64,000 bases of DNA from positions 124,001 to 188,000 of the forward strand of contig NZ_AP019721.1 in the NCBI RefSeq assembly GCF_006742205.1. The letters are read 5' to 3'. The translations under genes were made by a program, and so were the position numbers. Under the pieces are notes generated by a model. It saw only the letters and a list, made by a program, of their open reading frames with translations. It was not told the origin of the DNA and made no database searches. Every line of letters starts with the position of its first letter. Within the stretch, counting starts at the first letter, position 1. The stretch is from Staphylococcus epidermidis. GTDB taxonomy: Bacteria; Bacillota; Bacilli; Staphylococcales; Staphylococcaceae. Below, one piece after another: positions 51,073 to 60,580 of this stretch.

Positions 51073-52434
51073 ATGATGAAAAATAAACTAACATTAAAAG
51101 AGAATCTATTTATCGGCTCAATGCTGTTTGGTCTATTTTTTGGTGCTGGAAATCTCATTTTTCCAATTCACTTAGGTCAAACTGCGGGGTCAAATGTATG
51201 GACCGCCAATTTAGGATTTCTTATCACGGCTATCGGACTACCTTTCTTAGGAATTATAGCGATAGGTGTATCTAAAACAAACGGGGTCTTTGAAATTTCC
51301 TCAAGGATAAGTAAAATATATGGTTATTTGTTCACAATTGGCTTATATCTTGTTATAGGTCCGTTTTTTGCGTTGCCAAGACTTGCGACGACGTCATTTG
51401 AAATAGCATTTTCACCATTTATTTCATCTGGTACGGCCCAAGCGTTGTTGCCTATTTTTAGTATTTTATTCTTCGGAGTAGCGTGGTTATTTTCGCGTAA
51501 ACCTTCTAAAATATTAGACTATATTGGAAAATTCCTAAATCCGGTCTTTCTCATCTTGCTTGGAATTGTTGTTGTGCTTGCATTTATCCGTCCTATGGGT
51601 GGAATTAGTCATGCGCCAGTAAGTGCTGATTATAGCAATAGCGTGTTACTCAAAGGGTTTATCGATGGATATAATACATTAGACGCTTTGGCATCATTAG
51701 CATTTGGTATTATCATTGTTACTACAATTAAAAAGTTGGGGATTACTAATCCGAATACAATCGCTAAAGAAACTTTAAAATCAGGTACGATTAGTATTAT
51801 AGCTATGGGTGTTATTTATACTTTATTAGCTTTAATGGGTACGATGAGTTTAGGTCGTTTTAAAGTAAGTGAAAATGGTGGTATTGCTCTTGCTCAGATT
51901 GCACAACATTATTTAGGGGATTATGGAATTATTATTTTGTCACTAATCATCATTGTGGCATGTCTGAAAACAGCAATAGGATTGATCACAGCCTTTTCGG
52001 AAACATTTACAGAGTTATTCCCTAAATCTAACTATCTTTGGTTAGCTACTGGGGTGAGTATATTAGCTTGTATATTTGCTAATGTAGGTTTAACAAAAAT
52101 TATTATGTATTCAACACCAGTATTGATGTTCATTTATCCTTTAGCGATTACTTTAATTTTATTAGCATTACTTAGTCCACTATTTAAACATTCTAAGATT
52201 GTCTATCGATTTACAACATTATTTACAATGGTGGCGGCATTTGTAGATGGTGTGAAAGCAAGTCCAGAGTTCTTTGTTAATACAAAATTTGCACAAACAA
52301 TCATTGGATTTGGAGAAAATTATCTCCCATTCTTTAACATTGGTATGGGATGGATTGTTCCAGCATTTTTTGGTTTCATTATTGGTATTATTGTATACTT
52401 TATGACTGCTAAAAAATCGTCCCACGTACAATAA
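51073..52434 (+). CDS. brnQ: Branched-chain amino acid transporter BrnQ
   Basis: A 453-aa sodium-coupled symporter with about twelve helices. The N-terminal [19 protein letters not shown] is the BrnQ/LIVCS family signature. It imports leucine, isoleucine and valine. Ribosome site TAGGAGA precedes the double ATG; the first is used here. The gene is single and ends in a strong terminator. Staphylococci have several BrnQ paralogues; which one this is cannot be told from sequence alone. Confidence 0.9.
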   Translation: MMKNKLTLKENLFIGSMLFGLFFGAGNLIFPIHLGQTAGSNVWTANLGFLITAIGLPFLGIIAIGVSKTNGVFEISSRISKIYGYLFTIGLYLVIGPFFALPRLATTSFEIAFSPFISSGTAQALLPIFSILFFGVAWLFSRKPSKILDYIGKFLNPVFLILLGIVVVLAFIRPMGGISHAPVSADYSNSVLLKGFIDGYNTLDALASLAFGIIIVTTIKKLGITNPNTIAKETLKSGTISIIAMGVIYTLLALMGTMSLGRFKVSENGGIALAQIAQHYLGDYGIIILSLIIIVACLKTAIGLITAFSETFTELFPKSNYLWLATGVSILACIFANVGLTKIIMYSTPVLMFIYPLAITLILLALLSPLFKHSKIVYRFTTLFTMVAAFVDGVKASPEFFVNTKFAQTIIGFGENYLPFFNIGMGWIVPAFFGFIIGIIVYFMTAKKSSHVQ

Positions 52435-52899
52435 GGTTGAGGTAATAAATGATATAACTGCGAATTTCTTAATTATTATATTTCAAGATTATTATAGTTT
52501 TTAAATACATCATTTTATTAATAAGTATATTAATTGTTAGTGAGATAATATTTAATAGTACTACTCCACAAAAAAGAGAGGGCGAATTCGCTCTCTCTTT
52601 TCTTGGATTTTTAAAAGTGAATAAAAAATTATTAAGCACGGAATAGAGCTACTTAATATTTTTTCATAGTTAACCGACGTTGACAGAGGAACATATATTA
52701 TATGATAAGTTTACTTTTTATATGTTTGTGACATATAGTAATAAGTAAATCGTTATTAATAAATACAATTCATGTTAATAAAGTTGAATTTAAGAAAAGT
52801 TGTTTATAAAATAAATACACTCGATAAGTATGGGTGTTGAAAAAGTGTTAAATAATTACAATTATATATTATTTAGAATTCGATAAAGAAGGTGACGAA
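52435..52899. other. Intergenic region between brnQ and the TetR gene
   Basis: It contains the brnQ terminator (52575) and about 300 AT-rich bases with the promoter of the TetR gene. A single half-site ACCGAC at about 52673 resembles the operator at 53517. No gene is seen. Confidence 0.45.
52575..52602 (+). terminator. Terminator of brnQ
   Basis: The palindrome GAGAGGGCGAATTCGCTCTCTC (written here as GAGAGGGCG and CGCTCTCTC arms) is followed by TTTTC. Confidence 0.82.
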
Positions 52900-53439
52900 A
52901 TGCCTAGAATTTCCAAAAGACAATTAATATTAGAATCGGCCGCAGCTATTATTAATGAAAAAGGTGCTGATTATCTCACGTTGGATGCTGTAGCTCAAAG
53001 GGCTGGAATAAGTAAAGGTGGTTTATTTTATCATTTTAAAAGTAAAGATGAACTTATCAAAGAGCTGGTTAACTATGCCAATAATTTGTACAGAGATAAC
53101 GTGAACCAACATATCGGTAATGAAAAGAACAAAAAAGGGCAATGGCTCAACGCATTTATAGAAGCGACAAGAGAACATCGTACGGATAATGCGCCTATTA
53201 CTTCTGGAATGTTAGCGGCGCAAGGGACTAATAGAAGTTTATTATCACCATTAAAGACCTCATATCAAGAATGGCAATATCAAATTACCCACGACGGGTT
53301 AGATGAGGTAGATGCAACCATTATTCGTTTAGCTGTCGATGGTTTATGGTTGTCGGAAATATTCGGAATTAGTGCTATAGATGAAGAAATGAGAGAGAAA
53401 GTTATTGAACGTTTAAAGATGCAAATAGAAAAAAATTAA
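52900..53439 (+). CDS. TetR-family regulator of the carnitine genes
   Basis: A 179-aa repressor. The helix-turn-helix LDAVAQRAGISKGGLFYHFKSKDEL occupies residues about 27-51 in two parts (AGISKGGLFYHF is the recognition helix). The C-terminal ligand-binding domain is typical in length. It is followed, after a terminator, by the predicted carnitine-to-betaine genes, whose promoter contains a palindrome that fits a TetR operator. So I infer that it senses carnitine or a CoA intermediate of that pathway. GAAGGTG stands upstream of the start. Confidence 0.8.
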   Translation: MPRISKRQLILESAAAIINEKGADYLTLDAVAQRAGISKGGLFYHFKSKDELIKELVNYANNLYRDNVNQHIGNEKNKKGQWLNAFIEATREHRTDNAPITSGMLAAQGTNRSLLSPLKTSYQEWQYQITHDGLDEVDATIIRLAVDGLWLSEIFGISAIDEEMREKVIERLKMQIEKN

Positions 53440-53453
53440 ATAAGCTATATCCA

Positions 53454-53494
53454 TAGAGCAGGGTGATGTATCGTACATCGCTCTGTTCTTTTTT
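53454..53494 (+). terminator. Terminator of the TetR gene
   Basis: The arms GGTGATGTA and TACATCGCT, with outer AGAGCA/TGTTCT, are followed by CTTTTTTG. Confidence 0.78.
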
Positions 53495-53516
53495 GTGTAA
53501 AGTCAGTTGAAACTAA

Positions 53517-53530
53517 ACCGACTAGTTGGT
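53517..53530. promoter_or_regulatory. Candidate TetR operator
   Basis: ACCGACTAGTTGGT is symmetric at 12 of 14 positions around ACTAGT. It lies 48 bases upstream of the first pathway gene and near a plausible promoter. Confidence 0.6.
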
Positions 53531-53577
53531 ATAGTAATCAATGTCATAAAAAAATAAAACTTTTAGAGGTGTTAATG

Positions 53578-54471
53578 ATGCAAAAAGTTGTTTTAACAGC
53601 AGCTATTACTGGCGCTGGAGATACAATACAAAAAAATGAGAACGTACCAGTTACACCACAAGAACTTGCAGATTCAGCAATTAAATGTGCACGAGCAGGA
53701 GCAACTGTCGCACATATTCATGTAAGAGATCCTGAAACTGGAGGAGTAAGTCATGATCCAGAACTGTATGCTGAAACAGTTAGATTAATTAGAGAAGCTG
53801 ATGAAGATATCGTCATTAATGTGACATCTGGTGGCGGTGGAGATTTCATTCCAAGTCTAGAACATCCAGAGACAGGTGGAGAAGGAACTTGGATTCAAAC
53901 ACCAGAAGAACGTTTTAAACCTATTGGTGACTTATTACCAGAAATGTGTACATTAGATTGTGGCAGTGTCAACATGGGAGATGCAATATACTTAAGCCCT
54001 GCATCGTGGTTACGTAAACAAGCACAAATGGTTAAAGATGCAGGAGTCAAACCTGAGCTTGAATGTTTTGATACAGGTCATGTGAGTTTTGCCAAACAAA
54101 TGATAGAAGAAGGATTAATTGATGGAGACCCTATGTTCCAATTTTGTTTAGGTATTCCTTGGGGTGCAGAGAATGATCCTGAAACAATAGAATATCTTAA
54201 ATCACGTATACCAGAAAATGCACATTGGTCAGCATTTGGCATTGGTAAGATGCAACTGCCAACTGTAAGAGAAGTTGCGCAACGTGGAGGAAATGTTCGT
54301 GTTGGATTGGAAGATAATATTTATTTAAGAAAAGGTGTAAAAGCAACGAATGAAGCATTGGTAGAAGAGGCAAAAAGAATTTTAGCAGAACTAGATATTG
54401 AGCCACTTACACCTGCTGAAGCAAGAGAAAAATTTAATCTTAGAAATCCTCATGGTAAAGGAGACAAATAA
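53578..54471 (+). CDS. BKACE family beta-keto acid cleavage enzyme (3-dehydrocarnitine cleavage)
   Basis: A 297-aa TIM-barrel enzyme of the beta-keto acid cleavage family (DUF849), in which a beta-keto acid and acetyl-CoA give acetoacetate and a new CoA ester. VAHIHVRDP carries two zinc-binding His, ECFDTGH has the catalytic Glu region, and SAFGIGKMQ and NVRVGLEDN are usual family segments. With a carnitine-dehydrogenase-like gene next door, the substrate is probably 3-dehydrocarnitine, giving betainyl-CoA and acetoacetate. ATG 53578 lies six bases after GAGGTG; an ATG is also at 53575. The stop overlaps the next start by one base (TAATG). Confidence 0.85.
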   Translation: MQKVVLTAAITGAGDTIQKNENVPVTPQELADSAIKCARAGATVAHIHVRDPETGGVSHDPELYAETVRLIREADEDIVINVTSGGGGDFIPSLEHPETGGEGTWIQTPEERFKPIGDLLPEMCTLDCGSVNMGDAIYLSPASWLRKQAQMVKDAGVKPELECFDTGHVSFAKQMIEEGLIDGDPMFQFCLGIPWGAENDPETIEYLKSRIPENAHWSAFGIGKMQLPTVREVAQRGGNVRVGLEDNIYLRKGVKATNEALVEEAKRILAELDIEPLTPAEAREKFNLRNPHGKGDK

Positions 54472-55436
54472 TGAAATTCGCAGTTGTTGGAACAGGTGTA
54501 ATTGGTAGTGGATGGATTACTAGAATGCTTGCGCATGGTCATGAAGTGATTGCTACTGATCCAAGTGAAGGTGCATATGAACGCATGTTGACACAAGTTA
54601 AACAAAATTGGCCTTACGCAGAGCAAATGGGCCTTGCTGAAAATGCATCAATTCAAAACCTAACATTTACACCACATTTAGAAGAAGCGGTCAAAGATGC
54701 GGATCATATTCAAGAAAATGTACCAGAAGTAGAAGAAATTAAAGATGCTGTATTAAAAGAGATTGATTTTTATGCGAAACCTGAAGCAACAATTGGTTCA
54801 AGTACATCAGGAATTATGCCTTCAGAATTACAAGCTAACTTATCACATCCTGAACGATTAGTTGTTGCCCATCCATTTCACCCGGTATATATTTTGCCAT
54901 TAGTCGAAATTGTGCCAGGTAAGCAAACATCTGAAGAAACAACAGTTAAAGCCGAACAGATTTATGAAAGTATTGGTATGGATGTTTTACATGTGCGTCA
55001 TGAAATAGAAGGACATATTGCAGATCGTCTTATGGAAGCATTATGGCGTGAATCATTGCACATAGTTAATGATGGTATTGCAACAACAGAGGAAGTTGAT
55101 AAGGCGTTTACCCATGCAGCAGGTTTACGTTATGCACAATATGGTCCATTTATGACGTTCCACTTGGCAGGTGGTGAAGGTGGTATGCGTCATATGTTAA
55201 AACAATTTGGGCCAGCTTTAAAAAAACCTTGGACAAAACTCATCGCGCCTGAACTGACAGATGACCTATATCATAAAGTAGTAAGTGGTAGTGAAGCATC
55301 TTCTCAAGGATATACAATGTCTGAACTTGATCAAAAAAGAAACGAATTTCTAATTAAAGTGAAAGAATTAGCAGAACAATATTGGCCAAGTGATAGTAAA
55401 GCGATGAAAAAGTCTAACGGAGCGGAATTACAATGA
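54471..55436 (+). CDS. lcdH: L-carnitine dehydrogenase (3-hydroxyacyl-CoA dehydrogenase-like)
   Basis: A 321-aa NAD-dependent dehydrogenase. The Rossmann site VGTGVIGSGWITRMLAHGHEV is at residues 5-25; VVAHPFHPVYILPLVEIVPG contains the catalytic His region; the C-terminal helical domain starts near EALWRES. It resembles L-carnitine dehydrogenase and lambda-crystallin type enzymes rather than fatty-acid FadB. It oxidises L-carnitine to 3-dehydrocarnitine, substrate for the BKACE enzyme upstream. Its stop overlaps the thioesterase start (ATGA). GGTAAAGGAGA, containing AAAGGAG, lies before the ATG. Confidence 0.86.
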   Translation: MKFAVVGTGVIGSGWITRMLAHGHEVIATDPSEGAYERMLTQVKQNWPYAEQMGLAENASIQNLTFTPHLEEAVKDADHIQENVPEVEEIKDAVLKEIDFYAKPEATIGSSTSGIMPSELQANLSHPERLVVAHPFHPVYILPLVEIVPGKQTSEETTVKAEQIYESIGMDVLHVRHEIEGHIADRLMEALWRESLHIVNDGIATTEEVDKAFTHAAGLRYAQYGPFMTFHLAGGEGGMRHMLKQFGPALKKPWTKLIAPELTDDLYHKVVSGSEASSQGYTMSELDQKRNEFLIKVKELAEQYWPSDSKAMKKSNGAELQ

Positions 55437-55921
55437 TGAATCAACAGTATGTGTTTCACACAAAAGTGCATCGTGATTGGGTAGATCATAACGGGCACCT
55501 AAATGATGCAATGTATAACCGAATTTTCAGTGATACAACAGATGATTGGTTAGGTCATTTAGGCTTAACTATTAATGCCATTCAATCTTATCAATATACC
55601 GTATTCACCTTAGAAAATCATGTCATGTTTCTTAATGAAATGAAAGAAAATGAAGATGTCATTGTTAAAGTACATCTTCACAATTATGATAGCAAACGAT
55701 TACATGTACTAATGGAAATGTTTAATGCAGATGATGATTTATGTGCAACATATGAAGTGATGCTGATGGGCATTGATACGACTTCAGGAAGACCTTCAGC
55801 CTTTCCGAACGACATTTTGAATAACATTGAACACTATTATAATATTGAGAATGTGGAGATGACATCTCAATATATAGGTCATCGTATTGGCATCAAGAAA
55901 AAGCCAAAAAGCAAAGAGTAA
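55433..55921 (+). CDS. Hotdog thioesterase (predicted betainyl-CoA thioesterase)
   Basis: A 162-aa acyl-CoA thioesterase of the 4-hydroxybenzoyl-CoA type. The N-terminal DWVDHNGHLNDAMYNRIF is the diagnostic active-site segment with Asp near residue 16 and the DxxGHxN pattern. It is the last of the three overlapping genes and would release free glycine betaine from betainyl-CoA. In pseudomonads the same three functions (cdhA, cdhB, cdhC) form the carnitine pathway. A terminator follows. Confidence 0.84.
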   Translation: MMNQQYVFHTKVHRDWVDHNGHLNDAMYNRIFSDTTDDWLGHLGLTINAIQSYQYTVFTLENHVMFLNEMKENEDVIVKVHLHNYDSKRLHVLMEMFNADDDLCATYEVMLMGIDTTSGRPSAFPNDILNNIEHYYNIENVEMTSQYIGHRIGIKKKPKSKE

Positions 55922-55951
55922 TACAACTTAGAATTTAGATGAATATGATTT

Positions 55952-56020
55952 AAGGACTCTTTTGTGCCTTGTTCTTACTTAGTTTACTTTGTATAACATC
56001 ACAATGAGTCCTTATTTTTT
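55952..56020 (+). terminator. Terminator of the carnitine genes
   Basis: AAGGACTC and GAGTCCTT form an 8-bp stem with a long 46-base loop, followed by ATTTTTT. The long loop makes it somewhat less certain. Confidence 0.65.
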
Positions 56021-56055
56021 AACAAATTGAATTACCTATAGAAAGGAATGGACAT

Positions 56056-57243
56056 ATGTTAAGTATTAAAAACTTATCAAAGGTCTATGCAGGTGGTAAA
56101 AAAGCTGTAGATAATATGACCATAGACATTGAATCAGGAGACTTTATTGCATTTATTGGGACAAGTGGTAGCGGTAAAACAACTGCCCTTAGAATGATTA
56201 ATCGTATGATTGAATCTACAGAGGGAGAAATTACCATTGACGGTAAAAATATCAAAGAGCTTAATCCGGTTGAGCTTCGTCGCAGTATCGGTTATGTCAT
56301 ACAACAAATCGGCTTAATGCCACATATGACAGTGAAAGAGAATATTGTTCTCGTACCAAAGTTATTAAAATGGTCACAAGAGAAAAAGGATGAGAAAGCG
56401 AAAGAACTTATACGCTTAGTAGATTTACCAGAAGAATATTTAGATCGATATCCTTCAGAATTATCAGGTGGTCAACAACAACGTATTGGTGTTGTAAGAG
56501 CACTTGCAGCTGAACAAGATATTATTTTAATGGATGAACCGTTTGGTGCACTCGATCCAATCACAAGAGATACGTTGCAAGACTTAGTCAAAAAATTACA
56601 ACAACAATTAGGAAAGACATTCATTTTTGTTACACATGATATGGATGAAGCAATCAAACTTGCAGATAAAATATGTATTATGACAAATGGACAGGTGGTT
56701 CAATATGACACGCCAGATAATATTTTACGTAGTCCAGCGAATGATTTCGTTAAAGACTTTATTGGTCAGAATCGCTTAATTCAAGATAGACCTAATATCC
56801 GTACAGTTAAAGATGCGATGATTAAACCCGTGACAGTACATGTTGACCGTTCTCTTAATGATGCGGTGAATATTATGAGAGAGAAAAGAGTCGATACGAT
56901 ATTTGTTGTCGGCAATGATGAGCATTTATTGGGTTATTTAGATATTGAAGATATTAACGAAGGATTAAGACATCATAAAGAACTTATAGATACAATGCAA
57001 CGAGATATTTATAGAGTACGTATTGATAGTAAGTTACAAGATTCTGTTCGTACAATTCTTAAACGTAATGTACGTAATGTACCCGTTGTTGACAGTGATA
57101 ATAAAACATTATTAGGCCTTGTCACTCGAGCTAACCTTGTAGACATTGTTTATGACAGTATTTGGGGAGAGTTAGAATCGGATAACAATGATAATCATTC
57201 TGGGATTGTTGAACCCGAATCCACAGGAGTTGAGACACCATGA
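56056..57243 (+). CDS. opuCA: Osmolyte ABC importer ATPase OpuCA
   Basis: A 395-aa ATPase with C-terminal CBS pair. Walker A GTSGSGKTT, Q-loop GYVIQQIGLMPHMTV, signature LSGGQQQRIG, Walker B IILMDEPFGALD, H-loop VTHDMDEA. CBS domains about 256-375 (MIKPVTVHVDRSLNDAV, NVRNVPVVDSDN), which sense ionic strength or nucleotides. It energises uptake of carnitine, glycine betaine and choline under osmotic stress. The stop overlaps opuCB by four bases. GAAAGGAATGG precedes the start. Confidence 0.94.
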   Translation: MLSIKNLSKVYAGGKKAVDNMTIDIESGDFIAFIGTSGSGKTTALRMINRMIESTEGEITIDGKNIKELNPVELRRSIGYVIQQIGLMPHMTVKENIVLVPKLLKWSQEKKDEKAKELIRLVDLPEEYLDRYPSELSGGQQQRIGVVRALAAEQDIILMDEPFGALDPITRDTLQDLVKKLQQQLGKTFIFVTHDMDEAIKLADKICIMTNGQVVQYDTPDNILRSPANDFVKDFIGQNRLIQDRPNIRTVKDAMIKPVTVHVDRSLNDAVNIMREKRVDTIFVVGNDEHLLGYLDIEDINEGLRHHKELIDTMQRDIYRVRIDSKLQDSVRTILKRNVRNVPVVDSDNKTLLGLVTRANLVDIVYDSIWGELESDNNDNHSGIVEPESTGVETP

Positions 57244-57875
57244 TAAAGTTTATTTCGGAACATAGTGGTATGTTATTTGCAAAGACATTCGAACATTTGT
57301 ACATATCGATAGTGGCATTGGTTATTGCAATTATCGTAGCGGTTCCTTTAGGCATTTTATTATCTAAAAAAGAAAAGCTTTCGAAAGTGTCATTGACGAT
57401 AGCTGGCGTTTTACAAACGATACCTACATTAGCGGTATTAGCTTTAATGATTCCATTATTTGGCGTAGGAAAAACACCTGCAATTATAGCGTTATTTTTA
57501 TATGTATTATTACCAATTTTAAATAATACGATTATAGGCATTCAAAATATAGATTCCAACCTTAGAGAAGCAGGACGTAGTATGGGAATGACTAACTTTC
57601 AATTGATGAAAGATGTTGAATTGCCACTCGCATTACCATTAATACTTAGTGGAATTAGACTGTCTTCGGTCTATGTCATTAGTTGGGCAACATTGGCAAG
57701 TTATGTTGGTGCTGGTGGTTTAGGTGATTTTATCTTTAACGGATTAGCGCTATTTGAACCGAGTATGATTATTACTGCAACTATTCTTGTCACTGCTATT
57801 GCACTTATTGTAGATTATGTTTTATCACTGATTGAAAAATGGGTTGTACCTAAAGGATTAAAAGTTTCCAGATAA
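57240..57875 (+). CDS. opuCB: Osmolyte importer permease OpuCB
   Basis: A 211-aa membrane permease with about five helices. The EAA-type loop NLREAGRSMGMTNFQLMKDVELPLALPLILSG (seen as GRSMGMTNFQ plus LPLALPL) is at residues 110-135 and contacts OpuCA. The start overlaps opuCA. Homologous with OpuCD further on, with which it pairs in one transporter. Confidence 0.93.
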   Translation: MIKFISEHSGMLFAKTFEHLYISIVALVIAIIVAVPLGILLSKKEKLSKVSLTIAGVLQTIPTLAVLALMIPLFGVGKTPAIIALFLYVLLPILNNTIIGIQNIDSNLREAGRSMGMTNFQLMKDVELPLALPLILSGIRLSSVYVISWATLASYVGAGGLGDFIFNGLALFEPSMIITATILVTAIALIVDYVLSLIEKWVVPKGLKVSR

Positions 57876-57893
57876 TCATTGAAGGAGGATAAT

Positions 57894-58853
57894 ATGAAGA
57901 ATTATAAAAAATATCTGATTGTTTTAGTATTATGTCTAACAGTGTTATCTGGATGTAACTTACCTGGTTTAAAAAATAGTCATTCAGATGACGATGTTAG
58001 AATCACAAGTTTAGGAACAAGTGAATCACAAATTATATCGCACATGCTGAGATTACTTATTGAACATGATACAAAAGGTGAAATTAAACCTACCTTAATT
58101 AATAATTTAGGTTCAAGTACGATTCAACATAATGCTGTCACAAGTGGCCAAGCTAATATGTCAGGTACGCGTTATACAGGCACTGACTTAACAGGGGCGT
58201 TGAAAGAAGATCCGATTAAAGATCCTAAAAAGGCCATGAAAGCGACACAAGAAGGATTTAAAAAGAAATACAATCAAACCTTCTTCAATTCGTATGGTTT
58301 CGAAAACACGTATGCATTGATAGTGACAAAAGAAACAGCTAAAAAATATCATTTAGAAACTGTTTCAGACTTGGAAAAACATGCGAAAGATTTAAGAGTA
58401 GGTATGGATAGTTCATGGATGGACCGCAAAGGTGACGGTTATCCAGCATTTAAAAAAGAATATGGTTATAGCTTTGGTACTGTGAGACCCATGCAAATTG
58501 GCCTGGTTTACGATGCACTTAGTTCTGGCAAATTAGACGTAGCAGTAGGTTATTCTACAGATGGGCGTATTTCAGCATACGATTTAAAAGTGTTGGAAGA
58601 TGATCGTCGATTCTTCCCACCATACGATGCCAGTCCACTTGCATCAGATCAATTGTTAAAAGAGAAGCCAGAGCTCAAACCGATTGTTAAAAAATTAGAA
58701 GGTAAGATATCAACAGAACAAATGCAAGAATTAAATTATCAAGCTGATGGTAAAGGAAAAGAGCCTGCAACAGTTGCAGAGGACTTCTTGAAAAAACATC
58801 ATTATTTTGAAGACGATGACAATAAAAAAGATAAACAGAAAGGTGGTCAATAA
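57894..58853 (+). CDS. opuCC: Osmolyte-binding lipoprotein OpuCC
   Basis: A 319-aa lipoprotein with lipobox LSGC (Cys near residue 21) and a choline/glycine-betaine binding domain of the OpuAC/QAT class (ITSLGTSESQIISHMLRLL at the front, RVGMDSSWMDRKGDGYPAF in the middle). The ATG at 57894 lies right after GGAGGAT; an in-frame TTG at 57879 is an unlikely start. It captures carnitine, betaine or choline outside and passes it to OpuCB/CD. Confidence 0.92.
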   Translation: MKNYKKYLIVLVLCLTVLSGCNLPGLKNSHSDDDVRITSLGTSESQIISHMLRLLIEHDTKGEIKPTLINNLGSSTIQHNAVTSGQANMSGTRYTGTDLTGALKEDPIKDPKKAMKATQEGFKKKYNQTFFNSYGFENTYALIVTKETAKKYHLETVSDLEKHAKDLRVGMDSSWMDRKGDGYPAFKKEYGYSFGTVRPMQIGLVYDALSSGKLDVAVGYSTDGRISAYDLKVLEDDRRFFPPYDASPLASDQLLKEKPELKPIVKKLEGKISTEQMQELNYQADGKGKEPATVAEDFLKKHHYFEDDDNKKDKQKGGQ

Positions 58854-58855
58854 AC

Positions 58856-59503
58856 ATGGAAGGGAATTTAATACAACAACTCGTTCACTACTACCAAATG
58901 AACTTTGGCTACCTATGGGAATTGTTTGTTAATCATTTGTTAATGTCTGTTTACGGTGTTTTACTAGCATGTTTAGTGGGCATACCTCTTGGTATCATCA
59001 TTGCAAGATTTGGTAAATTATCAGGTGTGATTATTACTATCGCGAATATTATTCAAACTGTTCCGGTTATTGCTATGTTAGCGATATTAATGCTTAGTAT
59101 GGGACTCGGTATGAATACAGTCATTTTTACTGTGTTCTTATATGCCTTGCTTCCTATTATTAAAAATACGTATACAGGAATTAATGAAGTTGACCCAAAT
59201 ATTAAAGATGCTGGAAAAGGGATGGGTATGACGCGTAACCAAGTATTAACTATGATTGAGTTACCTCTGTCACTTTCAGTTATTATAGGTGGTATTCGGA
59301 TTGCCCTTGTTGTAGCTATTGGTGTCGTAGCTGTAGGTTCATTTATTGGTGCGCCAACATTAGGTGATATTGTGATTAGAGGTACAAATGCAACTGATGG
59401 AACACTATTCATTCTAGCAGGTGCAATACCTATCGTTATCATTGTCATACTTATAGATGTTTTATTACGTTTATTAGAGAAAAAGCTAGATCCAGCTACG
59501 TAA
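58856..59503 (+). CDS. opuCD: Osmolyte importer permease OpuCD
   Basis: A 215-aa permease related to OpuCB, about five to six helices. EAA-loop region IKDAGKGMGMTRNQVLTMIELP. Begins three bases after opuCC, whose last codons contain AAAGGTGG as ribosome site. It completes the OpuC importer. No terminator is seen before the hydrolase gene 40 bases on, so read-through into it is likely. Confidence 0.93.
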   Translation: MEGNLIQQLVHYYQMNFGYLWELFVNHLLMSVYGVLLACLVGIPLGIIIARFGKLSGVIITIANIIQTVPVIAMLAILMLSMGLGMNTVIFTVFLYALLPIIKNTYTGINEVDPNIKDAGKGMGMTRNQVLTMIELPLSLSVIIGGIRIALVVAIGVVAVGSFIGAPTLGDIVIRGTNATDGTLFILAGAIPIVIIVILIDVLLRLLEKKLDPAT

Positions 59504-59543
59504 GTGATTTAATTTTTTATACAGGGAGGAGTGAGCCAAGATT

Positions 59544-60311
59544 ATGGCTCATATTACATTAAATTATTTATCTAAAACTTTAGGAATGCATCAAACGATT
59601 AATGTCATTCTTCCAGAAGATAAAAGTTACTTTGATACAAATGAAAATGCGAAACCATTAAAAACTATGTTATTGCTACATGGTTTATCAAGTGATACTT
59701 CCTCTTATATGAGATATACGAGTATAGAACGCTATGCGAATACCCATCAACTAGCAGTGGTGATGCCTAATGCTGATCATAGTTTCTATTCAAATATGGC
59801 TTATGGACATAGTTATTATGACTATATACTAGAAGTTTATGATTATGTTCATCAAATATTTCCATTGTCTAAAAAGAGAGAAGATAATTTTATAGCAGGT
59901 CACTCTATGGGAGGTTATGGTGCAATCAAATTTGCATTAACGCAAAGTTATCGTTTCTCAAAAGCCGCCATGCTTTCAGCGCCATATGATGTTTCTATGT
60001 TTGGTCAATATCAATGGTATGATTTTACTCCAGAAGCGATTGTAGGTAATACGCAACATGTCGCGGGGACATCTTTTGATCCATACTATTTAGTTGAACA
60101 AGCAATAGACAATGGACAAGCGTTACCACAACTATATATTACTTGTGGAACTGAAGATGAACTGTATCAAGGTAATATTGATTTTGTGAACTATTTAGAT
60201 GAAAAAGGTATTCCATATCAATTTAAAAAAGCGCCAGGTAATCACGATTATGCATTTTGGGATAAAGCAATAGAAGATGTCATTGACCGTTTTACATCAT
60301 CACATATTTAA
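59544..60311 (+). CDS. fphF: Serine hydrolase FphF (S-formylglutathione-hydrolase-like esterase)
   Basis: A 255-aa alpha/beta-hydrolase of the EstA/FrmB type. The oxyanion segment LLLHGLSSDTSSYMRYTSIERYA and the nucleophile elbow AGHSMGGYGA agree very closely with what I remember of S. aureus FphF; Asp is probably in CGTEDELYQ and His in PGNHDYAFWD. Fluorophosphonate-binding hydrolases of this group cleave short acyl esters. Cytoplasmic, no signal peptide. GGGAGGAG precedes the start. The gene ends at a strong terminator. Confidence 0.9.
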   Translation: MAHITLNYLSKTLGMHQTINVILPEDKSYFDTNENAKPLKTMLLLHGLSSDTSSYMRYTSIERYANTHQLAVVMPNADHSFYSNMAYGHSYYDYILEVYDYVHQIFPLSKKREDNFIAGHSMGGYGAIKFALTQSYRFSKAAMLSAPYDVSMFGQYQWYDFTPEAIVGNTQHVAGTSFDPYYLVEQAIDNGQALPQLYITCGTEDELYQGNIDFVNYLDEKGIPYQFKKAPGNHDYAFWDKAIEDVIDRFTSSHI

Positions 60312-60479
60312 AAAGAATGTTAGAATATAGTTAAACTCGTACGGCTTTTGTTAAGATTAATAAAGAAGTGGGAGAGCGTACGTATTGAATGAGTTAGATT
60401 ATTTCAACAATGAAGCATCCCATGCATGTAAAATTTGAATATAGAACTTTTTTATTTAAGCATCGACTGCTAATATGCT

Positions 60480-60523
60480 AAGAACGCCTAGGACGACTAT
60501 TAATGTCCTAGGCGTTCTTTTTT
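60480..60523 (+). terminator. Terminator after fphF
   Basis: A 15-bp perfect stem, AAGAACGCCTAGGAC / GTCCTAGGCGTTCTT, with a 10-base loop is followed by TTTTTT. It lies between convergent fphF and the antiporter gene. Confidence 0.92.
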
Positions 60524-60580
60524 CGTCATTTCTAAAAGATATAACTATGAATAGGTAAATCTTTTTCCACTTTTAAAAGA

